64,000 nt of DNA from Hydrogenophaga crassostreae (GCF_001761385.1 NZ_CP017476.1:4081501-4145500); one strand, 5' to 3'; shown: positions 7,761 to 16,433, counted from the stretch's first letter. The notes: generated by a model not told the origin, from the letters alone. Numbers and translations are program-made.

Positions 7761-9659
7761 TCATGACCGCATGGCGCGCCGGTCACCGATGAGTTTTGTC
7801 ACGGCGATGCGATCCAGAAACTCCAATACCTGCACCGTCAGATTGCGGCCGATACCGGACCGGTCCCTGTACCGGGCGGCATCGAACAGGCCATCAGCAG
7901 CCTCGGCGGCGAGCGTTTCTGCAAGCTCGCCCAGCGCGACGACGGTGCCCGGCAAAAAGAACCGGTTCTTGGCGATTCGCACCAGATGCCCGAGCGCACT
8001 CACCCGCAACAAGAATTCGAGGAGCAGCGGCAAGTCCATATCAAGCGCGGTCGCCAGTTCCCCCACGATGGGCGGGCGCAGCCCATGCGTCTGAAGGATC
8101 GCAGATACCCGCTCCAGCAACAACACGTCTTCAGCGTCCAGACGGGCGCTGTGCCCAGGGCGGCGCAGGCTCAAGCCGGCTCGTACCAGACTGCCATCGG
8201 CCAACAAGGCCTTCAAAGCCGAACGAAAAACCGCAGAAGCATTGCGAGTGGCAATCTGGGCCGCCAACTCGGCGTCGGTGGGGCCCAGGCTGTCTGGGTG
8301 TTCACCGTGCCATGCGTCCACCGCTGCGCAAATGTCGGCGCTCAGGGAAGCCCACTGCGATGCCGCCACAGCCAGCCGGCCCGACGCCGTCGCCACCACC
8401 TGGATCTCCAGTCCTTGCAGCAACGAATCCAGTTCATGGGCCGTGAGATTCCAGGCCTGCCCAAAGCGTGCCAGATCGATACCCTCAGGCGTGACCGCCA
8501 CCAGAGCCGCCAAGCTGTCCGCAACCGAGGGCCGTTCCATCGCCGACAGTTGCGCCAGGCGGGCCGGTTTTGAGCGCCCGCGCACCAGTCCAGAAGGATC
8601 GACGACAAAGCCACCTGCGATGGTGTTTCGGCCCGACTGGTCCCGCAAGATGAAACGATCGCCTCGCATGGCGCTGGTGGGCTGGTCCAGCACCAGTTGC
8701 GCCAGACCCGATGACCCAGGGCCGATGGAGCGGTCACCCAGCGTTGCCACCCGCGCGCTCAATGCGGTCGCGCCAATGTGAAGGTGCACGGGCGTCCAGT
8801 GCGTCAAAGCACGTGATTCTGATTCCAGCACATGGAGACGCACGTCCAGACGCGCGGTCGGCGCGTGGGCCATCGGGGCCACAATCCAGGCGCCGCGCTG
8901 CACCTCCTGCCTTTTGAGGTCCGAACCGACGAGGTTCAATGCACACCGCTGACCGGCCCTCGCGAGCACAGCGGTTTGATTCTGTGCATGGATGCTGCGC
9001 ACACGCACCGGCGTCCCCAGCGGCGAGATCAGCAACTGATCGCCCACCTGAACACGCCCCGAAAAGACCGCCCCCGTCACCACAAGCCCCGCCCCGTCAA
9101 TCGTGAAACTCCGGTCGACCGCCAGCCGGAAATGCCCATGCGGCGAGCGACCGGTCCAGGCACGGTCAGCGGCCATCAAATGTGCGCGCAAGGCCATCAG
9201 ACCTTCACCGCTGGGCGCCGCAACGGGAAACACGGGCGCGCCTCGCAGCGCACCCGTGGCCAGCAAGGCAGCCACTTCAACCCGCACTTCAGCCAAACGC
9301 TCGGGGCTCACCCGGTCGATCTTGGTGATGGCCACCGCCCCCTGCTCGATGCCCAGCAAATCCAGAATCGCAACATGCTCCCGGGTCTGCGGCATGGGCC
9401 CGTCGTCAGCGGCAACAACCAGCAAGGCGAAATCGACCGCTGCCACGCCTGCCAGCATGTTGCGCACGAACCGCTCATGCCCGGGAACGTCGACAAAACC
9501 GATTGGCCATTCAGACCCGAAGTCCGCGTACGCGAACCCCAGGTCGATCGACATGCCCCGCCGCTTCTCTTCCGCGAGCCGGTCTGTGTCGGTGCCGGTC
9601 AGCGCCTTCACCAAAGTCGTTTTGCCATGGTCCACATGGCCTGCGGTGGCGACAATCAT
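7761..9659 (-). CDS. selB: Selenocysteine-specific translation elongation factor SelB
   Basis: The 632-residue protein has the GTPase motifs GHVDHGKTT (about residues 7-15), DVPGHERFVRNML and TKID. Three EF-Tu-like beta domains follow, then a C-terminal set of winged helices that bind the SECIS hairpin (LDAEDVLLLERVSAILQTHGLRPP onward). It carries Sec-tRNA to the ribosome at UGA codons that have a downstream SECIS. Its start overlaps the selA stop by four bases, so SelA and SelB are translationally coupled. Length is normal for the family. Confidence 0.98.
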   Translation of the reverse strand: MIVATAGHVDHGKTTLVKALTGTDTDRLAEEKRRGMSIDLGFAYADFGSEWPIGFVDVPGHERFVRNMLAGVAAVDFALLVVAADDGPMPQTREHVAILDLLGIEQGAVAITKIDRVSPERLAEVRVEVAALLATGALRGAPVFPVAAPSGEGLMALRAHLMAADRAWTGRSPHGHFRLAVDRSFTIDGAGLVVTGAVFSGRVQVGDQLLISPLGTPVRVRSIHAQNQTAVLARAGQRCALNLVGSDLKRQEVQRGAWIVAPMAHAPTARLDVRLHVLESESRALTHWTPVHLHIGATALSARVATLGDRSIGPGSSGLAQLVLDQPTSAMRGDRFILRDQSGRNTIAGGFVVDPSGLVRGRSKPARLAQLSAMERPSVADSLAALVAVTPEGIDLARFGQAWNLTAHELDSLLQGLEIQVVATASGRLAVAASQWASLSADICAAVDAWHGEHPDSLGPTDAELAAQIATRNASAVFRSALKALLADGSLVRAGLSLRRPGHSARLDAEDVLLLERVSAILQTHGLRPPIVGELATALDMDLPLLLEFLLRVSALGHLVRIAKNRFFLPGTVVALGELAETLAAEAADGLFDAARYRDRSGIGRNLTVQVLEFLDRIAVTKLIGDRRAMRS

Positions 9660-11050
9660 TCCGGCGAAGGCGTCAACATGGCGAGGAAACCCGCCTCATC
9701 CTCGAGGCAGCGCAAGTCCAGCAAAAAGGCGCCATCTGCGATCCGCCCAATCACGGGAATGGGAAGCTTCCGGAATTCACCAGCCAATTGATCCAGCCAG
9801 CGCCCAGAACCCTTTTTGGACCCAACGGGTTTGATACGCAGTGCAAAACTGGGCAGCAAATCCACCGGCAAAGAACCGCTTCCGATCTGACTCATCACGG
9901 GCACCACATCGACTTGCCCCCGCGTGCCCAGGTGCTGCGACAGCAGAGGCAACACCCGGTGCGCCAGGGCTGCTATTTCGGTTGGCGGACGCGCCAGCAA
10001 ACGCAAGACCGGAACGCGCTGTATCAACCGTTCAGGGTTCTCATACAGACGCAAGACCGCACCCAATGCGGCGATCGTCAATTTGTCGCAGCGCATGGCC
10101 CGTTTCATCGGATTTTTCTTGATGGCGGCCACCAGACTGGCCCGCCCGACGATGATGCCGGCCTGTGGCCCGCCCAGCAATTTGTCGCCACTGAAGGTCA
10201 CCAAGTCCGCACCGGCAGTGACCGTCTGCGCGGGCGTCGGTTCATGAGGCAACCCAAATCGGGCAAGGTCCACCAAAGTGCCGCTGCCCAGATCGACGAC
10301 AAACGGCAAACCACGTTCTTTGCACAGGGCGCCAAGCTTCCGCTCATCGGCTTCTGCAGTGAAGCCCTGAATGCTGTAGTTGCTGGCATGGGCCTTGAGC
10401 ACCAGCGCGGTCTTGGTGCCCATCGCCTTCTCAAAATCGCGCAAATGCGTGCGGTTGGTCGTGCCCACTTCGTGCAACTTGCAACCGGCGCGCGCCATGA
10501 TGTCGGGCAGGCGAAAGGCGCCGCCAATCTCGATCAACTCGCCGCGCGACACGATGACCTCGCGGCGCAGAGCGAGGCTGTTGAGCGTCAGCAAGACGGC
10601 CGCGGCATTGTTGTTGACCACCGTGGCGGCCTCCGCCCCCGTGAGGCGGCACAACAAGGCTTCTACGTGGTCATCGCGGTCACCGCGCTTGCCGGTTCCC
10701 AAGTCGTATTCAAGATTCGATGCGCCGGAAGCAACCTGCACCATGGCCTCGATGGCCTCGGGTGGCAACGGGGCGCGACCGAGGTTGGTGTGCAGCACCG
10801 TGCCGGTCAGGTTGAACACCTTGCGCAGCGTTGGCACGACCAGCGCGTCAACGCGCTCGTGGATACCGTGGGCGATGCCTTCGTCGGTGCCGCCTTCCGC
10901 CCGCTCGCGCAAGAAAGCCAGCTCGTCGCGGGCGGCCTGCAGCACGAGAGACCGCCCGTGCGACTCGATCAAGGCTGAGATCGCAGGCCACCCCAAGACC
11001 CGATCGACGGCAGGCAGGCGAAGATGCACGCCGCGATCAAGCGCCGTCAT
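9656..11050 (-). CDS. selA: L-seryl-tRNA(Sec) selenium transferase SelA
   Basis: The 464-residue PLP enzyme converts Ser-tRNA(Sec) to Sec-tRNA(Sec) using selenophosphate. Conserved blocks are NLTGTVLHTNLGRAPL, SNLEYDLGTGKRGDRDDHVE, VVNNNAAAVLL, and the PLP lysine K290 in TFSGDKLLGGPQAGIIVG. It is followed by selB with a four-base overlap and preceded at 62 bases by the UGSC selenoprotein gene, all on the minus strand. selD is not in the window and must be elsewhere if the pathway works. Confidence 0.98.
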   Translation of the reverse strand: MTALDRGVHLRLPAVDRVLGWPAISALIESHGRSLVLQAARDELAFLRERAEGGTDEGIAHGIHERVDALVVPTLRKVFNLTGTVLHTNLGRAPLPPEAIEAMVQVASGASNLEYDLGTGKRGDRDDHVEALLCRLTGAEAATVVNNNAAAVLLTLNSLALRREVIVSRGELIEIGGAFRLPDIMARAGCKLHEVGTTNRTHLRDFEKAMGTKTALVLKAHASNYSIQGFTAEADERKLGALCKERGLPFVVDLGSGTLVDLARFGLPHEPTPAQTVTAGADLVTFSGDKLLGGPQAGIIVGRASLVAAIKKNPMKRAMRCDKLTIAALGAVLRLYENPERLIQRVPVLRLLARPPTEIAALAHRVLPLLSQHLGTRGQVDVVPVMSQIGSGSLPVDLLPSFALRIKPVGSKKGSGRWLDQLAGEFRKLPIPVIGRIADGAFLLDLRCLEDEAGFLAMLTPSPE

Positions 11051-11112
11051 ACGGCCCTCCCCCCAGGGGGCATGAGGGCCAAAACCTGGTCGCGGTCCCC
11101 TCCGAGGAAATT

Positions 11113-11637
11113 TCAGTTCGCTGTGATCGACCGGATGATCTGCTCCAGCGCCTCGTCAGCGAGCGCACGCAACTCGTCATCGGTGCGGTCCTGAATCGGA
11201 TGGCGCACAAAGACCAGCGCTGGATCGATGCCCAGCACCTTGGACTGCAGGGCTGCCGCCTGCACGAATTCGGTGGATGCAATGCCGACTCCTGGAATGC
11301 CCCGACCTTCGAGATCTGCAATGTCATGCATACAGCACGACGTACAGGACCCTCAGTCAGCCAGACCTTCAATCACCACATGGCATTCAGCGCCTATCTG
11401 CTGTTTCAGCGCGACCGGTGCCACACGCGTGAAGGTGGGCTTGCGGTAGCGCTTCACACCGATCCCCCGTTCAGCAAGCTGCTCGGCAATGCGGTCCAGA
11501 AAGATGTTCCCGCGCGCCTTCGAAATATCAAGAATGCCGACGACCAGCCCCTCAAGGGTGGCTGGCCGCGGTTGCAGGGCGCGCACCGCTGATGCGCGCT
11601 CCGCTGTCGGATCGAGAAGAATGTGGGATGCATTCAT
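11113..11637 (-). CDS. UGSC-motif selenoprotein with in-frame UGA (Sec95)
   Basis: Two adjacent frames (codons 1-94 and the part after 11353) are in the same register and separated only by TGA at 11355-11353. Read through, they give a 174-residue protein with EGLAD-U-GSCTSCCMHDI, so Sec sits at position 95 in the UGSC motif that names a known (seleno)protein family. The downstream part (VGIASTEFVQAAALQSKVLGIDPALVFVRHPIQDRTDDELRALADEALEQI) is conserved-looking and would be lost if UGA were a stop. ATG 11637 overlaps the upstream thioredoxin-like gene by four bases. selA, selB and tRNA-Sec follow on the same strand. Function is probably redox; the substrate is unknown. A conventional caller would report two truncated ORFs. 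Confidence 0.93.
11323..11341 (-). promoter_or_regulatory. Candidate bacterial SECIS hairpin
   Basis: Starting 11 bases after the UGA, GTCGTG (11341-11336) can pair with CATGAC (11328-11323), including one G-T wobble, around the loop CTGTATG. The apical loop begins 17 bases after the UGA, within the distance known for bacterial SECIS elements. The loop starts with CT rather than the usual G, unless the closing G-C pair opens. Found by eye, not by a folding program. Confidence 0.4.
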
Positions 11638-13070
11638 GTGGTGATCTCCTTGGAAACAGGGGTCGACCCGGTGGCGCCTGATGCGGCCCAACCGGCGATA
11701 ACGGCAGAAAACAGTCCGGCGGTCCCGCCGGCGCGGACAATGAGCAGCCCGCCGGGACGGAATTTGGGGACCAGCGTGCCCGCCAGGCTGCTCGGCAAAC
11801 CTTCGGTGATGCCACCCGCGCCCACGATCATCTCGTCGCCGGGCAGCAGGAGCAAGCGTTCAAGCTCTTCCAGCAAGCGGGCCTTTGACCAGCCCGCCTC
11901 AATGAAAACACGGCTGTGTTCGGGTGAGACCACCAGCAGTGCGTCGCCCGCCATCGCCAGCTTGGGATGGTCCACGGCGCGCAGGCACAGCGCAAAACTT
12001 CGCGCCAGCGATTCGGGTGTGCGGGATTTTTGATCGACGATGCCTTGCACGCCTTCGCCGGCGAACAGCGTGACGGTGGACGCGCCAGGTGCAAATCCCC
12101 GCTCGACCGACAAGGGTGCCCAGTCGCTGTCTTCGGCTTCAGCAAAGCAAAAGCTGTACTTGCCCGGTGTGCCCAGCGCGGCCCTGTCCAGCTCGCCAGG
12201 GCGGCCACCGCCCACGTTGCGAATGACCAGTTGCAGGGCACGCCCTATGGAAGCATTGGCCCGGTTTCCCTGGCCCAGCGCATTGACGCCCGAGTTCATG
12301 CCAACCGCCTTGGCAACGGGCCCATTGACGATGACCAGTGGCCCACAAAACATGGTGGTGCACAACACGCCGTGCATGCCAAATTCATCGATCAGCGCGG
12401 CCTCGACGGCCGCCAGCACAACGGGCATGTACTCGGGTTTGCAGCCGGCCATCACCGCGTTGATGGCGACCTTCTCGACGGTGCAGGGCGCAAGGTCTGG
12501 CGGCATCATGCCCAGCATTTCGTCTGGGGCGCGTGTGGTTCCGGCCAGCATGCGCAGAACCCGCACCTGGGTCGGTGGCACCACCGGCAAGCCATCGGTC
12601 CAGCCGCGATCAAAGCAGGCCTCCATCGGGTCTTCGCCGTCTCCGAGCTCAACCTGACGGGATGAAAATCGGGCATCCCCGAAACGAATCGCGAGTTCCT
12701 CGGCGATTCCCGGGTCCAGTGTTTTGGAGCCACACCCTGGGCGAATCGCCGGCAGCCCGGTTCCGAGGTCCGGCTGGCCGGAAATCCGCTGCCAGTCTTC
12801 CCGATGCCAGCCAAAGGCTCGCTCGACTTCCTGCCCACCCTCCACCCGAATCAATGTGGGCACAAACTCGGTGTTGAGACGGTAGGAATTTTCCAGCGTG
12901 TCATCAAAAATGATGTTCGCAACACCCCCGGCATAGGCGGGGTCGTCCTGAACATAGACCGTGAGCGGCGTGGCGCCATTTGCCAGCTGACGAACGAGCG
13001 GCTCGACCAGCATACAGGTCGGGCAGTCGCGCTTCACAACGATGATCAAGCCATTGGGTAGAGGTTGCAT
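11634..13070 (-). CDS. Thioredoxin-fold protein partnered with the UGSC selenoprotein
   Basis: The product has 478 residues from ATG 13070 (a TTG at 13085 is also possible). The N-terminal 100 residues look like a thioredoxin fold with a CPTC motif (C16, C19) in VVKRDCPTCMLVEPLV and a cis-Pro-like EFVPTLIRV. A short PGCGSK segment (C113) follows. The large C-terminal domain begins GWTDGLPVVPPTQVRVLRMLAGT and contains several Cys (APCTVEKVAINAVMAGCKPEYMP; GVLCTTMFCGPLVIVNGP). It overlaps the selenoprotein gene by four bases (ATGA), so the two are co-translated. I infer it reduces, or acts with, the UGSC protein. The catalytic role of the C-terminal domain is unknown. Confidence 0.8.
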   Translation of the reverse strand: MQPLPNGLIIVVKRDCPTCMLVEPLVRQLANGATPLTVYVQDDPAYAGGVANIIFDDTLENSYRLNTEFVPTLIRVEGGQEVERAFGWHREDWQRISGQPDLGTGLPAIRPGCGSKTLDPGIAEELAIRFGDARFSSRQVELGDGEDPMEACFDRGWTDGLPVVPPTQVRVLRMLAGTTRAPDEMLGMMPPDLAPCTVEKVAINAVMAGCKPEYMPVVLAAVEAALIDEFGMHGVLCTTMFCGPLVIVNGPVAKAVGMNSGVNALGQGNRANASIGRALQLVIRNVGGGRPGELDRAALGTPGKYSFCFAEAEDSDWAPLSVERGFAPGASTVTLFAGEGVQGIVDQKSRTPESLARSFALCLRAVDHPKLAMAGDALLVVSPEHSRVFIEAGWSKARLLEELERLLLLPGDEMIVGAGGITEGLPSSLAGTLVPKFRPGGLLIVRAGGTAGLFSAVIAGWAASGATGSTPVSKEITT

Positions 13071-13551
13071 GGATGCCGTTCGCAATGCGTTGCCTTTATG
13101 AATACTCCGTCCGAATCAACGGCACCAGAATGACCTTGGCCATGCCATCGATCGCCAACCCGGCAGCCAACGAAACGGCTTGCAACCGCCACCAGCTGGA
13201 CGAAAGGCTTCGAGAACCGGTCTCGCCTGGCACAGTGTGCCCATATGCACCGGTCGGCGAATCCGGAGCAACGGGTTGGCAGTCTACAAACCGGTCTGCG
13301 GCTGCGCTTCTCTGGATGTCGTGCAAACCTGCGTCAGCCATCGTGGGCATTGTGCTTGCCCGGGCCGAAGCCGACTGTCGCGGAAGTTCGGGGCGCACCC
13401 TCTCCCGTCGGCAACCGGCGGGACGAGGTAACGGCATCAAAGGCGTCAACCCGTTCAGGTCGGAAATCGATCGGACTCACTGCCCCTTGTGACTGCAACA
13501 CCGACGCCGGAACTCGATAGGCGAAAACCGGCCTGACTTTTTGGCCCGCCA
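13071..13551. other. Intergenic region without a recognised gene
   Basis: This 481-base spacer lies upstream of the selenoprotein operon and downstream of the DUF3501 gene. Frames of about 117-139 codons are open on both strands, but none resembles a known family or has a convincing ribosome site. It should contain the promoter of the selenoprotein operon, though no clear -35/-10 pair was found. Confidence 0.45.
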
Positions 13552-14154
13552 TCAATCTGTACGCTGGCTGAAATCGCCCGCCAGGCTCGCCAGTGTTTCT
13601 GGCGCGATCTGCACATGGGCGGGGTAGTTGGTGTGGTCACAACCCAGCTTCACGGCGGCGCCTGCCTGAATGGCCGCGCGCATGGCGGGAGTGAATTCGA
13701 AGCGCACAAAATGCACAGCGCTGGTCTTTTCCTCGTTCTCGCGGTCGAGGTCTTCATCGGCGATGGCATAGACCCGGGCCATGCCTTCGACTTCAACAAA
13801 CATGCTGTCCTCCACACCGATCAACCGCGCCAGTTCGCGCTTGCGTTCGTTGACATCGGTGTACTCCAGCATCATGGTGCCTTTCCAGTTGCTGCCATCG
13901 GGCACCAGCGGAGCATAGGCTTCGATCTCTTGCTGGATACCTTCTTCTTCAAACACTTTTTCGATGCGCAACATTTCCTGGATCTGGTAGCGGATGGTGG
14001 TTTCGCTTTCAAACTGCAGGTGGATGTATTCGCCGAGCATCACGCTGCGCAGCTTGCGGTGCGCCACGATCTCGGGTTTGTGGGCTTTGCGCCATTTGGT
14101 GTAGGCCTCCAGGGTCATGAGGCTTTCGGGGGTGATGTGGCCGGTGAGTTGCAT
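13552..14154 (-). CDS. DUF3501 family protein
   Basis: The 200-residue protein starts MQLTGHITPESLMTLEAYTKWRKAHKPEIVAHRKLRSVMLGEYIHLQFES, characteristic of DUF3501, and ends with a segment (VHFVRFEFTPAMRAAIQAGAAVKLGCDHTNYP) conserved in the family. It is the third gene of a rubrerythrin/Fe-S oxidoreductase/DUF3501 cluster that recurs in proteobacteria and is linked by context to oxidative or iron-related stress. The biochemical role is unknown. ATG 14154 matches the family N-terminus; the frame stays open 51 bases upstream. Confidence 0.9.
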   Translation of the reverse strand: MQLTGHITPESLMTLEAYTKWRKAHKPEIVAHRKLRSVMLGEYIHLQFESETTIRYQIQEMLRIEKVFEEEGIQQEIEAYAPLVPDGSNWKGTMMLEYTDVNERKRELARLIGVEDSMFVEVEGMARVYAIADEDLDRENEEKTSAVHFVRFEFTPAMRAAIQAGAAVKLGCDHTNYPAHVQIAPETLASLAGDFSQRTD

Positions 14155-14345
14155 GTGTTTCTTTCGAATAAGGCGTTGTGTGCGCTGGACCGCATTGAAA
14201 GGCATCCCGTTCGGGCTTAGCCTGTCGATGCCTTTACCCCATGCGGGCTGACAACCCTCGGACCCGCTCAGGGCACATGGAAATGGGCAGGTGTGGGGTG
14301 CTGTGCTGTGATCCCGTGCGTTGCTCGGTTAGGGGGTTCTCCTCG

Positions 14346-15695
14346 TCACTTCAACCCGTAGGCCCTGGCCACCAGGCTCAGCGGATGTTGCAGCTCGGGC
14401 GCGCCCAGGCCATTGACTTCGAAGCCCTGGGCGATGTGGTGGCCGCCCAGTGGGCAGTCGGAGCTGATGTAGTCGGGCTTGCTGCCATCCTTCATGTTGG
14501 CCATGGCCTTGAACACCGGTTTGCCAATCTTCATCGCCGTCTGGTGGTGGGCTTTTTTCACGCCATAGGTGCCGGCGTGGCCCGAGCAGCGCTCAATGGT
14601 GTTGATGGTCGTTTCAGGAATCATCTTGAGCATTTCCTCGGTCTTCTTGCCGATGTTCTGAACCCGGCCGTGGCAGGGAATCTGGTAGCTCACATTGCCC
14701 AGTTTTTGCGGGAACTCGGTTTTCAGAAGACCATCGCGCTTGCGGGCCATCAGGTATTCAAAGGGATCCCACATGTGTTCTTTCACCAGTTGCACATCGG
14801 CATCCCCGGGGAACAACAACGGGATTTCCTGCTTGAACATGAGCGCACAACTCGGCACCGCCGCCAAAATGGCAAAACCGTCTCGGGCGTACTTCGCCAG
14901 CACCGGGATGTTCGCCTGCTTGCTGGCTTCGACCGAGTCAAGGTCACCCAGCTCCAGCTTGGGCATGCCGCAGCACTTTTCTTTGTCGACCAGCGTGTAC
15001 GGGATGTCGTTGTGGTCAAGGATCTTCAACAGGTCCATGCCAATGCCGGGCTCGTTGTAGTTGATGTAGCAGGTGGAATAGATCGCCACCTTGCCCGGTG
15101 TCTTGTCGCCATCCACCACAGTGGTGGCCTGGGCCTCTGGCGCGGCGGAGCGGAATTTCTTGGTGGCCAATTCAGGCAGCCAGGCATCTTTGTCAACACC
15201 CGCGACCTTCTCCATCAGTCCACGCGCGAATCCGGTTTTGTTCACGGCGTTGGCGACCTGAACCACAACGGGAATGCCGGCGAACTGGCCATGCACATCG
15301 GTCGAGGCCAGGAACCGCTCAGCCACGCCCACTTCACCTTTTTTGAACTTGATGGCCTTGGCGCGCAGCATGGTGTGCGGGAAGTCAAGGTTCCACTCGT
15401 GCGGCGGCGTGTAAGGACACTTGGTCATGTAGCAGAGATCGCACATGTAGCACTGATCGACCACCTTCCAGTAATCGGCCTTGTCCACGCCATCGACCTC
15501 CATGGTCGAGCTTTCGTCGACCAGATCAAACAGGGTGGGGAACGAGCCGCAAAGGCTCACACAGCGGCGGCAACCATGGCAAATGTCGAAGATGCGCTCG
15601 AGTTCATCGAGGCACTTGTCTTCATCATAAAAATCGGGGTTTTTCCAGTCCAGCGCGTGTCGGGTCGGCGCCTGGAGATTGCCTTCGGTGGCCAT
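14346..15695 (-). CDS. Fe-S oxidoreductase, GlpC/GlcF/HdrD-like with CCG domains
   Basis: The product has 449 residues. Two [4Fe-4S] ferredoxin motifs sit near the N-terminus (CHGCRRCVSLCGSFP and CYMCDLCYMTKCPY). Two cysteine-rich CCG-type domains follow (CYINYNEPG...KCCGMPKLELGDL; CHGRVQNIGKK...CSGHAGTYG). Such proteins pass electrons between flavo- or thiol partners and quinones or soluble carriers. It sits between rubrerythrin and the DUF3501 protein on one strand, so it may supply electrons to rubrerythrin; that is inference. AGGAG lies before the ATG. Confidence 0.9.
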   Translation of the reverse strand: MATEGNLQAPTRHALDWKNPDFYDEDKCLDELERIFDICHGCRRCVSLCGSFPTLFDLVDESSTMEVDGVDKADYWKVVDQCYMCDLCYMTKCPYTPPHEWNLDFPHTMLRAKAIKFKKGEVGVAERFLASTDVHGQFAGIPVVVQVANAVNKTGFARGLMEKVAGVDKDAWLPELATKKFRSAAPEAQATTVVDGDKTPGKVAIYSTCYINYNEPGIGMDLLKILDHNDIPYTLVDKEKCCGMPKLELGDLDSVEASKQANIPVLAKYARDGFAILAAVPSCALMFKQEIPLLFPGDADVQLVKEHMWDPFEYLMARKRDGLLKTEFPQKLGNVSYQIPCHGRVQNIGKKTEEMLKMIPETTINTIERCSGHAGTYGVKKAHHQTAMKIGKPVFKAMANMKDGSKPDYISSDCPLGGHHIAQGFEVNGLGAPELQHPLSLVARAYGLK

Positions 15696-15780
15696 GGGAA
15701 CTCCTCTGTCTCAGTTGTTGTTTCGACCTTTTGCAAGGGCTCATCAACCCCTTGCAAAAACACGAAGCAGCGGTGTCTTC

Positions 15781-15868
15781 ACCCAGAACGCCGCCGATCC
15801 GGCTTTGCCGGTCGGCCAGCGTTGCCCACTGGGGGGGTGACGCACCGCAGGTGCGGCGCGGGGGGAGC
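15781..15868 (-). repeat. GC-rich intergenic element, copy 2
   Basis: This is the reverse-orientation counterpart of the element at 1998-2090. It shares the CCCCCCGCGCCGC start, the GCGTCACCCCCC block, the CTGGCCG-CCGGCAAAGCCGG hairpin core and a GGCGG-T-C-TGGG end. It begins two bases after the rubrerythrin stop codon. Confidence 0.6.
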
Positions 15869-15870
15869 TT

Positions 15871-16293
15871 TTACTCAACGAATTCGTTGAGCGCTTTTTG
15901 ATACCGGTTGGCATGCGAACGCTCGGCCTTGGCCAGCGTTTCAAACCAGTCGGCCACTTCGTCAAAACCCTCTTCACGCGCGGTCTTGGCCATGCCGGGG
16001 TACATGTCGGTGTACTCGTGCGTTTCACCCGCCACGGCAGAAGCCAGGTTGTCGCGCGTTGAGCCAATGGGCATGCCCGTGGCTGGATCGCCAGATTGTT
16101 CCAGGAATTCCAGGTGGCCGTGGGCGTGGCCTGTTTCGCCTTCAGCGGTGGAGCGGAAGAGCGCTGCCACGTCGTTCTGGCCTTCGATGTCGGCCTTGTT
16201 CGCGAAGTAGAGGTAACGGCGGTTGGCCTGTGATTCGCCAGCGAAGGCGTCTTTCAGGCACTGCTCGGTTTTCGAGCCTTTGAGTGCGGCCAT
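15871..16293 (-). CDS. Rubrerythrin-type diiron protein (erythrin, no rubredoxin domain)
   Basis: The 140-residue four-helix protein has the diiron ligands E20, E53xxH56, E90, E93 and E124xxH127 in the expected order. The C-terminal rubredoxin Fe(SCys)4 domain of classical rubrerythrin is absent, so electrons must come from a partner, perhaps the next gene. The family reduces H2O2. AGGAG precedes the ATG. It is first in a cluster with the Fe-S oxidoreductase and DUF3501 protein. A perfect FNR/Anr box, a -10-like sequence and a Fur-like box lie upstream. Confidence 0.93.
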   Translation of the reverse strand: MAALKGSKTEQCLKDAFAGESQANRRYLYFANKADIEGQNDVAALFRSTAEGETGHAHGHLEFLEQSGDPATGMPIGSTRDNLASAVAGETHEYTDMYPGMAKTAREEGFDEVADWFETLAKAERSHANRYQKALNEFVE

Positions 16294-16404
16294 GGGTGTA
16301 TCTCCTGATCTTGGTTGAAGAAATGAAGCGATTCGCTCAGGTTGACCGAATGCATGCGCATCCCCTGAGACAAAAACACCTTACACCCCTTGATTCCGCT
16401 CCGT

Positions 16405-16410
16405 CTAATA
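16405..16410 (-). promoter_or_regulatory. Possible -10 element of the rubrerythrin promoter
   Basis: TATTAG on the minus strand is centred 33 bases downstream of the FNR box centre. This is the spacing expected for a class II FNR-activated promoter, with the box at about -41.5. Confidence 0.5.
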
Positions 16411-16433
16411 GTTCTGGCCTATGTGACAGATTG

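Noticed and set aside
9503..10978. 491-codon open frame antisense to selA/selB
   Set aside because: Shadow frame crossing the selA/selB junction, no recognisable domain.
11353..11355. TGA as a true stop of a 94-residue protein
   Set aside because: The frame continues with GSC-TSCC and a conserved-looking domain, and the Sec machinery is adjacent.
14241..15890. 549-codon open frame antisense to the Fe-S oxidoreductase
   Set aside because: Shadow frame; the minus strand has the full set of iron-sulfur motifs.
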